A stretch of DNA of 64,000 nucleotides from JAWKOK01 sp963765875 (GCA_963765875.1 CAVXYK010000020.1:62001-126000); one strand, 5' to 3'. Positions 29,759 to 40,554 are shown, numbered from the stretch's first letter. Program-made: numbers and translations. The notes: generated by a model from the letters alone, not told the origin.

Positions 29759-31714
29759 CTACTCAGACAACACCCAGTCCCATTCGAATACTTCGCTCAG
29801 TCGAACATAGATTGGCCGCGCATCAGTCAGGACAACCACTTCCCGGTTGAGCTTATGGCTGACCTCGCTGCCGTTGAGGCTGCCGACGGCCGACCAGTAC
29901 TCGTCGCCCAGACGAACCAGCACCACCTTGGCGTGGATGCCGCCGCCGGTCGGATTGCCCAGACGCACTTGAATGTCCAGACCTTCGGTTGTGGACAGTG
30001 TATGCAGATACTCTCTTGTGACTTGATTGCTGCGCAGGCCGTCGCCGCTATCGAAGAAGCTATCGAGCAGTAGCCGAACACGAGCGCCGCGACGGGCTGC
30101 ATCAACAATGGCCTGCAAACGCGGATTCGGATCGGCGATGGCATTGCTGGCAGCGTCGCCCCAGTGCGCATGATCGTAAAGCTGCCAGGCTGATATCTCA
30201 TCGCCGGCGCCGGCCTGTTGCAGGAGTTCCATCAAACCACCATCGGGAAAGAGCGCGTTGTCCGGCGTACTGACCAGCCTGAACGACGAAGACGAGAATG
30301 TCGAGACAGCGTCACCAAAGGTGGACAACTCGATTGCTTCATAGACTGACGGTTCAGGCATAACGAAGTCGGGCGGCGGCGCGCCGTACTTGGCATGTTC
30401 GGGGTCGTAGGGGAAGAGATCGAGAAAGTGGTCGGCATCCCAGTCGTGTGCAAAGAGTCTGACCAGTTCCGCTACGACGGGGGCGGCGTCGGTGAAGAGA
30501 TAGAAACCACGCCGTCCACCAACAGTTTCGCCGCTGTGCACAGGCATGGCATCCCAGGTGAAGTTCTCGCTGCCGTTGAATGCCCGATTGCCGTCGATGA
30601 CCGTGTATTTGGCGTGTAGATAGTTGTAGCGAGTCCGGTAGCCGTTGGGCGCATTGGGCAACGGAGCCATGTAGCGAACCTCGGCCCCGGCATCAACCAA
30701 TCGGGAAACGCACCACTTCTGCATATCGGAAATGCCGCCTGCCGGGCCGCCTTCCAGAAGCAAACGCACTTGCACGCCCCGAAGCGCTGCGTCGACCAAG
30801 ACTTGCGTCATCTGCGGATGTTCGAAGGTGTAGAGGCTCAGGTCGATGGATGTCGATGCGGACGCCAGCGCGTGCGCGATGGGGAGATAGAGGCCTTCGG
30901 GTCCAACGGCGATTGCCGTCGTCGCTTCGACTGACGTTTGCAGCGGAATCCGCCCCTCCGCAGGCGTCATGCCACGCCACCCTGGAAAACGCACGCGTCG
31001 CCCCCATTGGAGATCGGCCAAATCGCCGGCCCAGTCACTTGCCTGGTCGGTGTCAAGTGGTTGTCCTGTCTCCGGATCGTGTTTACGATGCCAGACTTGA
31101 CCTGATTTGGAGATGGCTCCGCGTGCATACACTTGCGCTGCAATGCCATGCCATCCGTCAATGGGACGACTCTCGTCGCCGTAGAGCAATGTGTCGACCA
31201 GGCGGCTCTCGGCATTCAGCAGGCGGAGGCTCCCGCCCTGATTGGCAAAGGTGAGGTTGCCAACCAGATCAAGCACATCGGAATCGGTGTTTGCATCCCA
31301 TTCGCAGGCAGGGTCGAAGCCAAAGGAATGGCGAAAGGCATCGGCCTGAGCCGCGCACCAGAGATACTGTCCCGGCTGCAGCGTCAGTGTAGCCGTCAGC
31401 GGGATGGTCGCATTGCGTGTATTGGCGGCAATCTGCCAGCCGGCCAGGCGCGCTTCGCTGTGGCCAATGTTCCAGAGCATGACCGCCTCATCCGGCTCGT
31501 AGCTGACGGCGCTGTCAATGTGAGCGGCAGCGATCACCACCTTGACCGGCGCCGGTCCATGGATCGACGGGAAATAGGAAAGATGTGGGCCATCGTCGAG
31601 GCCATTCGATGGATTCGTCTTGGCCTGGACTGAGGATGTGAAAAGAACGAGCAGAATGGCAAAGCAGAAAAGGGTCGAGAAACAGAGTGGGTACCTCATG
31701 CCGGGGGATCGCAT
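29759..31714 (-). CDS. Secreted lamin-tail / phospholipase D-like protein
   Basis: The 651-residue protein has a signal peptide (LCFSTLFCFAILLVLFTSS), a lamin-tail-like domain (about 60-190, with VMLWNIGHSEARLAGWQIA and LQPGQYLWCA), and two PLD-like halves. The first HKD motif, LHAKYTVIDGNRAFNGSENF, is complete. The second, IHAKVVLVRLGDEYWSAVGS, lacks the Asp at its usual spacing, so it may be weakened. Extracellular phospholipase or nuclease activity is possible. AAGGAGG six bases before ATG 31714 fixes the start. Just after the signal peptide it has HLSYFPSIHGP, resembling the YLP tails seen elsewhere in this window. Confidence 0.82.
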   Translation of the reverse strand: MRSPGMRYPLCFSTLFCFAILLVLFTSSVQAKTNPSNGLDDGPHLSYFPSIHGPAPVKVVIAAAHIDSAVSYEPDEAVMLWNIGHSEARLAGWQIAANTRNATIPLTATLTLQPGQYLWCAAQADAFRHSFGFDPACEWDANTDSDVLDLVGNLTFANQGGSLRLLNAESRLVDTLLYGDESRPIDGWHGIAAQVYARGAISKSGQVWHRKHDPETGQPLDTDQASDWAGDLADLQWGRRVRFPGWRGMTPAEGRIPLQTSVEATTAIAVGPEGLYLPIAHALASASTSIDLSLYTFEHPQMTQVLVDAALRGVQVRLLLEGGPAGGISDMQKWCVSRLVDAGAEVRYMAPLPNAPNGYRTRYNYLHAKYTVIDGNRAFNGSENFTWDAMPVHSGETVGGRRGFYLFTDAAPVVAELVRLFAHDWDADHFLDLFPYDPEHAKYGAPPPDFVMPEPSVYEAIELSTFGDAVSTFSSSSFRLVSTPDNALFPDGGLMELLQQAGAGDEISAWQLYDHAHWGDAASNAIADPNPRLQAIVDAARRGARVRLLLDSFFDSGDGLRSNQVTREYLHTLSTTEGLDIQVRLGNPTGGGIHAKVVLVRLGDEYWSAVGSLNGSEVSHKLNREVVVLTDARPIYVRLSEVFEWDWVLSE

Positions 31715-32082
31715 GGTTGCCTCCTTGAATGTGAGCTATGGAATTGTTGAGAAATCGACTGACACTCGAAGTATAGCACCGGCCATGTTTGTCCATCAAC
31801 TGCCGAAAATGCGATGTTCCTTGGACAACAACGCATTCCGGGATTGCGCCACAAAGTCATGCGGTCTTGATGAGACGGCCGGCGCAATCCCGGAATGCTG
31901 GCCGGCAGCAAGCGCCAAGGCATGGTCCAAAGAGTTACCCTATCCACCGACAAGTTCCGGGTGCATCCGTTTCTCGCGGCGGCGTTGGCATTGTCGACGA
32001 TTGGCGATATACTTTTCGCCCCCACCGTATCACTACTGACCCTTCGGTGGTCACAACGTTCACGTTTCAAGGAGGAATTGAG
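31715..32082. promoter_or_regulatory. Divergent intergenic region with 18-bp inverted repeat
   Basis: GCATTCCGGGATTGCGCC (31833-31850) recurs as its exact reverse complement at 31881-31898, with a 30-base loop. It lies between the divergent PLD-like and VOC genes. No coding sequence is convincing. Confidence 0.55.
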
Positions 32083-32487
32083 ATGCAGAAGATATCGCAC
32101 GTTTCCCTGCTGGTTGCTGACCAGCAAGAAGCCCTGGATTGGTATACGCAGAAACTGGGATGGGTTGAGAAGTCCAACGATCCCTTTCCAGGCGAACCGG
32201 AAAACCGCTGGATCACCGTTGCACCTGCCGGCCAGACCGAGATGGAGGTCGTACTCCAACCGCCGACTTGGGGCCCAGGCGGCGATGTCGAGGAACGCAC
32301 GGCACAGATTGGCAAAGCGCCGGGCTTTGTTCTGGTCACAGACGACTGTCGCGGGGATTGTGAAGCCATGCTAGCAAAGGGCGTCAATGTGATCGATGCG
32401 CCCAAAGATCTGCCCTGGGGCATCTCGGCGCTCTTCGTCGATCTCTACGGCTACGTCCACAACCTGCTTGAGCCTTTTGAGGGGTAG
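32083..32487 (+). CDS. VOC (glyoxalase/bleomycin-resistance) family protein
   Basis: The 134-residue protein has two beta-alpha-beta-beta-beta units: QKISHVSLLVADQQEALDWY with LGWVEK, and KAPGFVLVTDDCRGDCEAML with DLYGYVHNLLEPF. The last Glu and first His are the usual metal ligands. VOC proteins include lyases, isomerases and dioxygenases. The sequence is closer to glyoxalase-like members than to methylmalonyl-CoA epimerase. GGAGGA eight bases before ATG 32083 fixes the start. Confidence 0.85.
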   Translation: MQKISHVSLLVADQQEALDWYTQKLGWVEKSNDPFPGEPENRWITVAPAGQTEMEVVLQPPTWGPGGDVEERTAQIGKAPGFVLVTDDCRGDCEAMLAKGVNVIDAPKDLPWGISALFVDLYGYVHNLLEPFEG

Positions 32488-32507
32488 GGGTTCGTTCCGT
32501 AATATTC

Positions 32508-32551
32508 CCTAATACAGGCTGCGGTCCATTTGCACCGCAGCCTGTATTAGG
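32508..32551 (+). terminator. Strong hairpin after the VOC gene
   Basis: CCTAATACAGGCTGCGGT (32508-32525) pairs exactly with 32534-32551 across an 8-base loop, 20 bases after the VOC stop. It lacks a T run, so termination is likely but not certain. Confidence 0.6.
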
Positions 32552-32826
32552 AAACATGAAGTGCCGAAACTGTATTGAAGGTGACTGTTTTTCTGTATTT
32601 TTAGCGTATCGTTGACTGGTTATACCCTAGCGAAGCTCGGTGGATACCCCTTTTCCGTTTCGGCCAGCGGCCGAAGGTCTGGATTCGGCTGTTACATATG
32701 CTGAATGCAGTCGGCTAACCCCTCACTGGAATAGAAATACTGGTTCCGACACATCGTCTCCCTGGCGATGATGCCATACGTTGCCCCATCTATTCAATTC
32801 TTTTTTTGCCTTTTAGGAGGCCATCT

Positions 32827-35800
32827 TTGTCTGAAGTATTTTTGTTCTGCCAAGGTAGCGCGCAGCAATTCCAGCAAACGACTACCCGGCATATAAAGGA
32901 CCGCTTTGCCACCGGTCGACAATTGGTCATTAGCTTTCTTGTGCTGCTTGCGAGCGTAACGTTGCTCGGACTGCTGAGCACGCTGCCGGCGTCCGCAGTC
33001 AACTACTACAGTATGGTGGTTACCAACTCTACCGGTGCCACGCTCTACCTCTATCCCGCACCGTGGGACAATGTCTTGCCCACGCAATCAAGCTGTATGG
33101 ATCTGGTCGGCGGTCTTGGCGTACAGCAGACCATCCCCGCCGGCGGGAGCACTACGCTGTTTTTCAACCGCAGCGGCCAGTGCAGCAGTCTGCAGGGCTG
33201 GCTGTCGCTGCGTGCCTCGCACAATCCCGGCTCCACCGGCACGGACTACCAGCAATTCTGGTTCGACGATGACGACGGAGATCTGACGAAGCATGGACTC
33301 ATGTCTACCTACCAGAATCAACTCGTCGGCGGCTCCTGGAGCTATGCCCTCAACGTGCTGACAGCCACCGATAGCGGTCATGATTTTCAGCGGTACGGCT
33401 ACAGAATGGCGGTCAAAAACACGTCAGGGAAGCCAATTTGGGTATTTGCAGCTCCCGACAATCAAGACGTTTATGGCCATGCGCGGTCGAGCTGTATTAC
33501 CCCAAATTCAGCTGCCCCCTTTGGCCACTCCTATCAGGTACAAAATGGTCAGACTCAGAATTTCTATTTTTCGCGCAGCGAGGAGTGTAGCAGTTTACAG
33601 GGGTACTTCTCCATCCGTGCATCGGCAGAGCAGAACACAGATAGCGTCGACTTTCAACAGTTCGAATTTGATAATGAGGGATCTCTATTCAAGTCTGGGA
33701 TAATCGCCACTTGGCCCAACAGCTTGGAATACATATCAAACGGTCACTATAGCCTCAATGTTGCCGGCGCCGAATACGCCGGTGGCTATAATTTTCGCAA
33801 CTACGGTTATCAGTTGCCCGAGTATGCCGACTGGCCGGGTCTGAATGCGATTACCCCCAAGGTGGGCACCTGGGACGACAGGCGACACGAAGCAACCCTC
33901 ACCTGGCGTACGAAAGGTCTCCCAGTCGGCAGATATACTGACTGCCGAGATATTAGTTTCGGGTTCGAACTAAAATATTATCATACACAATATATGGTCC
34001 AGCTCCCCAGCAAAAATGGACGCGCCTACTTTGCCCGCACGGACTCGTTCCGAAACCTGGGTAGCTTCTACGTTGTGGGCACGGATGCCGATGCCTATGA
34101 TCCCGCCAACGATTATGTAATCGACACACCAGGTACCGATGGTGAAGTGGTTTTCCTGGAACAGTATTCGGACAATAGCCCTATTGGTGATTGGAATCAC
34201 CCTGGCGATATGTCAGTTGTCGGCGACATCCTTGTGATTGCAGGCCAGCAATGGCACAGCCGGGAAGCCGCAGGATCGGCTTGGTATGTTTGTGGGGAAT
34301 TCAGTGGCCCACCCGGAACTTTCTTGCTGGGACCGAAGTATATTTACGACAAGAATGAAGGCATAGATGCCGATGCGGCACTCTTCTATGATGTGAGTGA
34401 TCCGGAAAACCCAAAATACCTGGGCAAAATCAGCGAGGCAGAGATTGGCTTCGGCGGGAATGATGCGATCAGTGCCGTTACGCTGTCCAAAACGACCAAC
34501 GGACTCTGGGACCTGATGATCGGTGGAAACTCAGGTACCAAGCACTTCCGGACCAAATATCTGGGCCAAAAACCCTGGCCGACTGTCGATATTTGGGAAG
34601 AATATAACAACGAATTTGAGCAGTCGACCCGTGCCATCAATTCCTATGAAAATAATGAAGAACGCCTGCGCCATTACAGTTTCCCCGGCGACGGCCCACG
34701 AGGATTTGATCTTTCCACGATCCGCTTTCTTGGGCCAACGCCTAGCTATGATCTTGCATCCGATACCACCGGCACAAAGAATGAAGATCCCAAGTACAAT
34801 CTGCCCGGACTGCGCCTAGACTGCAAGGAGGGCGGCGGCAGTGCCTCGGTCTCAGAAAGTGGTTCGGTGCATATCGACTGTCCGTTTCTAGGAAGCCCGA
34901 TCGCTCCGGGTGTCGGTGATTGCTACGACGGCGTGAATCCGGGCGAAGCCTGTATCGGCAGCTATCACTACAGCATGCCTGATGTAAATCTCAGCGCCGG
35001 GTGCGCCGACGATTCCGACGCCGGTCGATGGGGCGACCAATGTCCCCATTGCGACGGTCCTCACTTGGTCCGGCGGCGATGATCCGGATACGGGGGACAC
35101 AGCTACTTATGATGTTCTGCTCTCAATCCCCAGCGAAAGAAATGATCTTTTCCGCACGGTCTGTTCAGGAATCACCATAAAGAGCTGCGACGTCTCAAGT
35201 TATCTGCTGCATAAGAGTGGTTACGCATGGCAAGTCGTGGCAAACGACGGTTCGAAGAGCAGCCGTGGGCCGCTTTGGACGTTCACTACGATTTCCGGCA
35301 ATATTGCCCCCAACGAACCGACAACGCCGGATCCGGTCGACAATGCCGTCGATGTTCCCGTTTCAACCTACCTGGCTTGGAGCGGCAGCGATCCTGACAC
35401 CGGAGATACATTGACTTACGATGTCTATCTTGCTCGTTTTGGCGCACCAACCTACACGCTGGTCTGTGATGATATCACCACGTCGGTTTGTGAGCTTCCC
35501 TCCGAACTGATGTATGGCAGCGGATACTTCTGGATGGTGGAAACATATGACGGCGAAGCGACGACCAGTGGCCCCGACTGGCGCTTCAACACACCGCCCG
35601 GCTTCGCACTCAGCATCGACGTCTCGCCGAAAACGTTCCGAGAGGCAGGCGAGGCCTTTGAATATACCTACACGATTGAGAACAGACGAGATGAGCCGTT
35701 GGCTGAACCCTTCAGCATCATCGACAGCCGGCTAGGCACGACGATGCCCTGTGGCAACACGCCACTGGCTGCGGGTGCCACCACCAGTTGTACGGCTAGC

Positions 35801-37519
35801 TATAGTACCCAGGAGAGTGATGTCGGCGATTGGATTCCCACAACCGCCAATGCCCAGTATGGCGAACTGGCTTCCAAGCCGGCCGACACCTACATTTCCT
35901 ATGACGATCCCGCACAACTCGAGTTGGCAGTCGATGCCGAACCGCTCGTCTACAGCCAAGCGGGGGATCTGATCACCTACACCTACACGATCGTCAATGT
36001 CGGCGAAGTCCCGCTGTCCGGCCCATTCTCTATCAACCACTTTCACAAAGATATCGGCGTCATTGATCCTTGTGGCGATGCCGCGACACTGGCAGTCGGC
36101 GAGCAAACAGGCTGTACCGCTGTCTATACAGTTGGCAGCCAGGATCTGGATCAGTCCCCGCTCAGCACAGAAGCTTCGGCCAATGCAGCGGGAAGTTCAG
36201 TCGGCACTCTCGGCTTCACTGGGGTCCGTGTCGACAAAGAGGAAAAGGCGTTGGGCTTCCGCATCAGCATGAACCCGCTGAGCTTCAGCACGGCCGGTGA
36301 GGTGATCAGCTACACCTACACAATCAGCAATGCAGGCAATGTGGCGTTGCCCGGTCCATTCACCGTAAAGATCGACGGCGTCGATCCGATATCCCCCTGC
36401 GGCACTGGTCCGCTGGCCGTGGGCGAAAGCACAAAGTGCTACAGCACGTACGAGGTGACCCAAGGCGATATCGGTGGTGGTTCATTGCCGCCCTATCTCG
36501 GCACGGCGCAGACTGATGGCGCAACCTCAGCCAACTTTGGCGTGGTTGTTCCCGGCGCAACCGGTGACCTTTCGCTACGCACGGAAATCACGCCAACGCG
36601 CTACAGCCGACTGGGCGAGGAAGTGGTCTATCAATACTTTGTCACCAATACCAGCGGCAATCCACTAGCAGGCCCCTTCAAGGTCATCGATGATCAATTG
36701 GGCGACGTCGTCTGTGGTGACTTCGTTCTTGATCCGGGGATTGTGGCGATTTGCCGAGGTGTTCGTGAGATCGACCAGGTGGATCTGGGACGCAGTGCGA
36801 TTGCGAGCAATGCCGTGGCCCAGGGAAACAGCGCTATCTCGCAAAACGTTCGCTCTGTCATCACCGTAAGCAGCCGCGCTCTGCTTCTAACCAGCAGTGC
36901 ATCGCCGCAGATCTATGACGCCGTCGGTGACACGATCACCTACGCTTACACGATCCAGAATACATCGGATGTGACATTGAATGGCCCATTCACGGTGGTT
37001 GATGACCAAACCGGCACCATCAGTGGCTGTGGTTCTGGTCCACTCAGCCCGGACGCAACAACGAGTTGCACCGCACAGCGTGTGGTCACCAAGGCCGATC
37101 TGGATGCCGGTTCGATCACGAGCAACGCGTTTGTGATTGGCGACGGCGCGACATCGCCAACAGTGCAGTTGACGCTGACGGCACAAGATAGCCCCAACCA
37201 GTCACCGTCGGCCGTCAATGATCGTGCCGAGACAACGTCCGGCATGGCTGTGACTATCGACGTGGCCTCAAACGACACCGATCCAGATGGGAACTCGCTG
37301 ACCGTCGGTATCCTTGTCCAACCCACCAATGGCGTTGCAAGGGTAAGCAACAATCAGATTGTCTACACACCCAACGCCGGTTTCAGCGGCAGCGATAGCC
37401 TTACCTACAGCGTCAGCGACGGCAAAGGGGGAAGTGCGACGGCAACGGTGACTATCGTCGTAAGTGAGAGTGGAGCGCCCTTGCATAGCTTGTACCTACC
37501 TATTCTCTCGGCTCGATAA
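32827..37519 (+). CDS. Large secreted multidomain protein with DUF11-like repeats, frame interrupted
   Basis: One protein of about 1,560 residues is split by a shift near 34993; removing one base joins YSMPDVNL to APGAPTIPTPVDG. AGGAGG at 32815-32820 sets the start at TTG 32827. In order: a signal peptide ending PASA; two related domains with paired Cys (SSLQGWLSLRAS, SSLQGYFSIRAS); a region with FYDVSDPENPKYLGKI, propeller-like; two Fn3-like units (VDGATNVPIATVLTWSG, VDNAVDVPVSTYLAWSG); five DUF11/DUF7507-like repeats (YTYTIxNxxxxPLxGPF); a cadherin-like domain (ITNDxDPDG-type); and the tail LYLPILSAR. It is probably a cell-surface adhesin or structural protein. Confidence 0.8.
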
Positions 37520-37556
37520 AGCAGAGTAGGTAGATGCGGGCAGGAAAAACTGACCA

Positions 37557-37593
37557 AAAATGGGGGATAGGTTCAGAACCTGTCCCCCATTTT
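37557..37593. terminator. Bidirectional rho-independent terminator
   Basis: AAAATGGGGGATAGGTT (37557-37573) pairs with AACCTGTCCCCCATTTT (37577-37593), with one G-U type pair and a 3-base loop. It lies between the convergent large secreted gene and hypE. Confidence 0.85.
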
Positions 37594-37659
37594 CAGAAGT
37601 ATACAGAATTCGCCAATAACCCCTAACAATTGGCAACGGAATCTTCAACAAAGCGGTGT

Positions 37660-38731
37660 CTAACAAATGCGCGGCAACTGCTCGCCGACCTGCATGTCGA
37701 CGACCCGTGTGCCGCCGATGCCGGTCTTGGCCACCACCACGCCGGGATGTTGTTCCACTACATGCCCGAGGATGACGGAATCTTTTCCGTATGGATGGGC
37801 GCGCATGGTCGCCAGCACTTCCTCGGCGACATCGGGCGGCACAATGGCCACCATCTTGCCCTCGTTGGCAATGTAGACGGGGTCCAGGCCCAGCATGTCG
37901 CAGGCGGCTTGCACGGCCATGGGCACCGGCAACCTGCTCTCTTCGTAGGCGATGCCAACGCTCGACGACTGTGCGATCTCGTTGAGCGACGAGGCTAGCC
38001 CGCCGCGGGTCAGATCGCGAAAGACGTGGACATTGTGCGTCACGCCGAGAATGTCCGCCACCAACCCGTTGAGCGGGGCCGTGTCCGACACGACGGGCGC
38101 TCCGAATTCAAGACCCTCGCGTACACTCATGATGGCAATGCCATGCACGCCGATCTCGCCGTTGACGATGACTACATCGCCCGGCCGCGCCTGTTGCGGC
38201 CCGATCTGCACGCCGTCGGGGATCAGCCCGAAGCCGCTGGTGTTGATGTAGACGCCATCGCCGTGCCCCTTGTCGACCACCTTGGTGTCGCCGGTCACCA
38301 GCGTGACGCCGGCTGCGCGTGCGGCCGCGCCCATGCTCTCGGCAATCATGCCAAGCTGATCCAGCGGCATGCCTTCTTCCAGGATGAAGCCAGCGCTCAA
38401 GAAGAGCGGCTGTGCGCCGCTCATGGCCACGTCGTTGACGGTACCGTTGACGGCCAGTTCGCCGATGTTGCCGCCTGGGAAAAAGAGGGGTCGCACCACG
38501 TAGGAATCGGTCGAGTAGGCCAGCCGCGCGCCGTTGACGCCGGCATCGATATTGACGATGGCCGAGTCGCCCAGGTTTTCCAACGTTTCGTTGCGGAAAG
38601 CGGGCAGAAAGAGGTGCTCGACCAGTTCAGCCGACAGCTTGCCGCCGCCGCCGTGCCCCATGACGATGTTGGGGTGGTTGCGCAAGCGGCATGGGGCAGG
38701 TCCAGCCTTCGATGTTGAGTTCACTGGTCAT
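37660..38731 (-). CDS. hypE: Hydrogenase maturation protein HypE, frame interrupted near N-terminus
   Basis: HypE dehydrates the carbamoyl group passed from HypF on its C-terminal Cys to a cyano ligand for [NiFe] hydrogenase. The C-terminus VGEQLPRIC carries this Cys. The body has VMGHGGGGKLSAELV, the ATP-binding GDSAIVNID, and VTGDTKVVDKG. The true start is ATG 38731, reading MTSELNIEGWTCPMPL; removing one base near 38685 joins it to RNHPNIVMGHG. The length of about 356 residues fits the family. It is the last gene of the hyp cluster, separated from hypD by a vapBC pair. Confidence 0.92.
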
Positions 38732-38737
38732 GAGCGG

Positions 38738-39115
38738 TTACGACCTTCGATATGGCGGGGAAAGATCGGGAAACATTGGATAATGCCTCGTGTTTAGCGT
38801 GACCAGCTCAGCAGCACGCTGCTGTGCCGTTGCGGCGATGATCGCATCTGCAAGCCCTATGCCGTGGGACGCGAAATAGTCACGCTTCAGGAGGCCGCCG
38901 GCGCGCGCTAACTCACTGTCCACAGGAATAATATCAAACAGGGACAGAAATGCCTCCGTTGCGACACGTTCATGCGGGCGCATACCGGCGTACAGCTCAG
39001 CAACGGAGATCGCGGAGAGCTTGATTTCATCGACATGATGCGTAACGTACTCAACAGCTTCTTGCGTGCCGCGCAAGTAATCTATCAGCACGTCCGTGTC
39101 GACAACTCTTGACAC
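38738..39115 (-). CDS. vapC: VapC-family PIN-domain toxin
   Basis: The 125-residue PIN domain has its acidic residues in VVDTDVLIDYL (Asp6-8 region), ISVAELYAGM (Glu), and GIGLADAIIAATA (Asp), followed by LVTLNTRHYPMF. VapC toxins are Mg-dependent ribonucleases that cut tRNA or rRNA. The GTG start at 39115 lies three bases after the antitoxin stop. It is inserted between hypE and hypD in the same direction. Confidence 0.88.
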   Translation of the reverse strand: MSRVVDTDVLIDYLRGTQEAVEYVTHHVDEIKLSAISVAELYAGMRPHERVATEAFLSLFDIIPVDSELARAGGLLKRDYFASHGIGLADAIIAATAQQRAAELVTLNTRHYPMFPDLSPPYRRS

Positions 39116-39118
39116 GCT

Positions 39119-39362
39119 TCATTGCTCGATATCCCTGTCCCAAGATGACCGCAACTCCTCAAAATTGGGCAAGTCGCTTCGATTGCGCCACAGCCCGGCA
39201 GCAGCCTCAAGTATTTCAGTCTTGCTTTGGACTGTCTGATCGGCAAGATAGACGATCAATCGCTTCCCTGATCAATTGGCTTTGGGATCGTCCGCTTCGC
39301 TCGGCAAGCTCGCCTAGCGAGCGTTTCTCTTCATCAGTCAGATAAATTTGGGTCCGAATCAA
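39119..39362 (-). CDS. vapB: Ribbon-helix-helix antitoxin, frame interrupted
   Basis: The product starts IRTQIYLTDEEKRSLGELAE and continues RSGRSQSQLIREAID, a ribbon-helix-helix DNA-binding fold. The frame then breaks near 39252; removing one base gives REAIDRYLADQTVQSKTEIL and the C-terminal toxin-binding part up to RDIEQ, about 80 residues. AGGAGG six bases before TTG 39362 fixes the start; ATG 39377 overlaps that Shine-Dalgarno. It should neutralise the VapC toxin and repress its own promoter at the palindrome 39382-39406. Confidence 0.75.
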
Positions 39363-39381
39363 AAGCCGCCTCCTCATTTGT

Positions 39382-39406
39382 GTATACATCATATATTAAT
39401 GTATAC
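39382..39406. promoter_or_regulatory. Palindromic operator of vapBC
   Basis: GTATACAT (39382-39389) and ATGTATAC (39399-39406) are exact inverted repeats with 9 AT-rich bases between. It lies 20 bases before the vapB start and probably overlaps the promoter, as expected for autoregulation. Confidence 0.65.
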
Positions 39407-39424
39407 GTGATTCTAGCTCACGAT

Positions 39425-40540
39425 TCAGCCCGTGTCAACCACTAACTCCACTTCTGAAAAACGCCCATACTGATAGTACGCAGCACACGCGCCCTCATTC
39501 GAAACCATGGTCGCGCCCAGCGGCGAACGGGGCGTGCACTCTTTGCCGAAGGCCGGGCATTGGTTGGGCTTGATCAGCCCTTGCAGCACATCGCCGCTGC
39601 GACAGAGGCTCGACTCTTCGGTGTGAATGTCCTCAACGTCGAAGCGCAATTCGGCATCAAAATCGCGATACTGGTCGCTCAGACGCCAGCCGCTCTGGGG
39701 AATCTCGCCGATGCCGCGCCAGGTGCGGTCGGTCACCTGGAAGACGTCAGCCAGCATCTTCTGGGCGGGCAGGTTGCCTTCGCTCTGCACGGCGCGTGCA
39801 TAGGCGTTGTCAAGCTCGGCACGGCCGGCTTCCAGCTGCACAACGACGCGGCGAATGCCTTCCAGCACGTCCAATGGCTCGAAGCCGGTAACGACGATGG
39901 GCACGTGGTACTTCTCGACCAGCGGTTCATATTCCCAGGTGCCCATGACGCTGCAAACGTGGCCCGCGGCCAGGAATGCCTGCACGCGGCTGACCGGCGA
40001 GTCCATGATGGCCGCGATGGCCGGCGGCACCAGCACGTGGGAGACCAGCATGGAGAAGTTGGTCAGCCCCAGATGTTTGGCCTGGAAGACGGCCATGGCA
40101 TTGGCCGGGGCCGTGGTCTCAAAGCCGATGCCAAAGAAGACGACTTGGCGCTCCGGGTTCTCCTGGGCCAGCTTGACCGCGTCCAGCGGCGAGTAGACGA
40201 TGCGCACATCGCCGCCCTGGCTCTTGACGCCAAAGAGATCCTGGCTGCTGCCGGGCACGCGCAGCATATCGCCGAACGAACAGAAGATCACGCCCGGCTG
40301 CGCGGCGATGGCCAGCGCCTTGTCGATGATCTCCAGCGGCGTCACGCAGACGGGACAGCCCGGTCCGTGGATCAGCTCGATCTCGTCGGGCAGCAACTGG
40401 TCGATGCCGTTGCGGATGATCGAGTGGGTCTGCCCGCCACAGACCTCCATCATGGCCCACGGCCGTGTGGTGATGGCGCGGATCTCATCAAAGAGCACAC
40501 GCGCCAGTTCAGGATCGCGGAATTCATCTAGATATTTCAT
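39425..40540 (-). CDS. hypD: Hydrogenase maturation protein HypD
   Basis: The 371-residue protein is full length. It carries the HypD motifs MEVCGGQTHSI (Cys34), HGPGCPVCVTP (Cys62 and Cys65), FGIGFETTAPANA, and a C-terminal segment with GKECTPRSPLGATMVSNEGACAAYY that holds the [4Fe-4S] Cys ligands. HypD with HypC is the scaffold on which the Fe(CN)2CO unit is built for [NiFe] hydrogenase. A foldback repeat separates it from hypC. Confidence 0.95.
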   Translation of the reverse strand: MKYLDEFRDPELARVLFDEIRAITTRPWAMMEVCGGQTHSIIRNGIDQLLPDEIELIHGPGCPVCVTPLEIIDKALAIAAQPGVIFCSFGDMLRVPGSSQDLFGVKSQGGDVRIVYSPLDAVKLAQENPERQVVFFGIGFETTAPANAMAVFQAKHLGLTNFSMLVSHVLVPPAIAAIMDSPVSRVQAFLAAGHVCSVMGTWEYEPLVEKYHVPIVVTGFEPLDVLEGIRRVVVQLEAGRAELDNAYARAVQSEGNLPAQKMLADVFQVTDRTWRGIGEIPQSGWRLSDQYRDFDAELRFDVEDIHTEESSLCRSGDVLQGLIKPNQCPAFGKECTPRSPLGATMVSNEGACAAYYQYGRFSEVELVVDTG

Positions 40541-40554
40541 GGTTATGACTCCAC

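Noticed and set aside
32083..32487. Methylmalonyl-CoA epimerase to go with mutAB
   Set aside because: It is a VOC protein, but its sequence lacks the epimerase's typical motifs and it lies 16 kb away.
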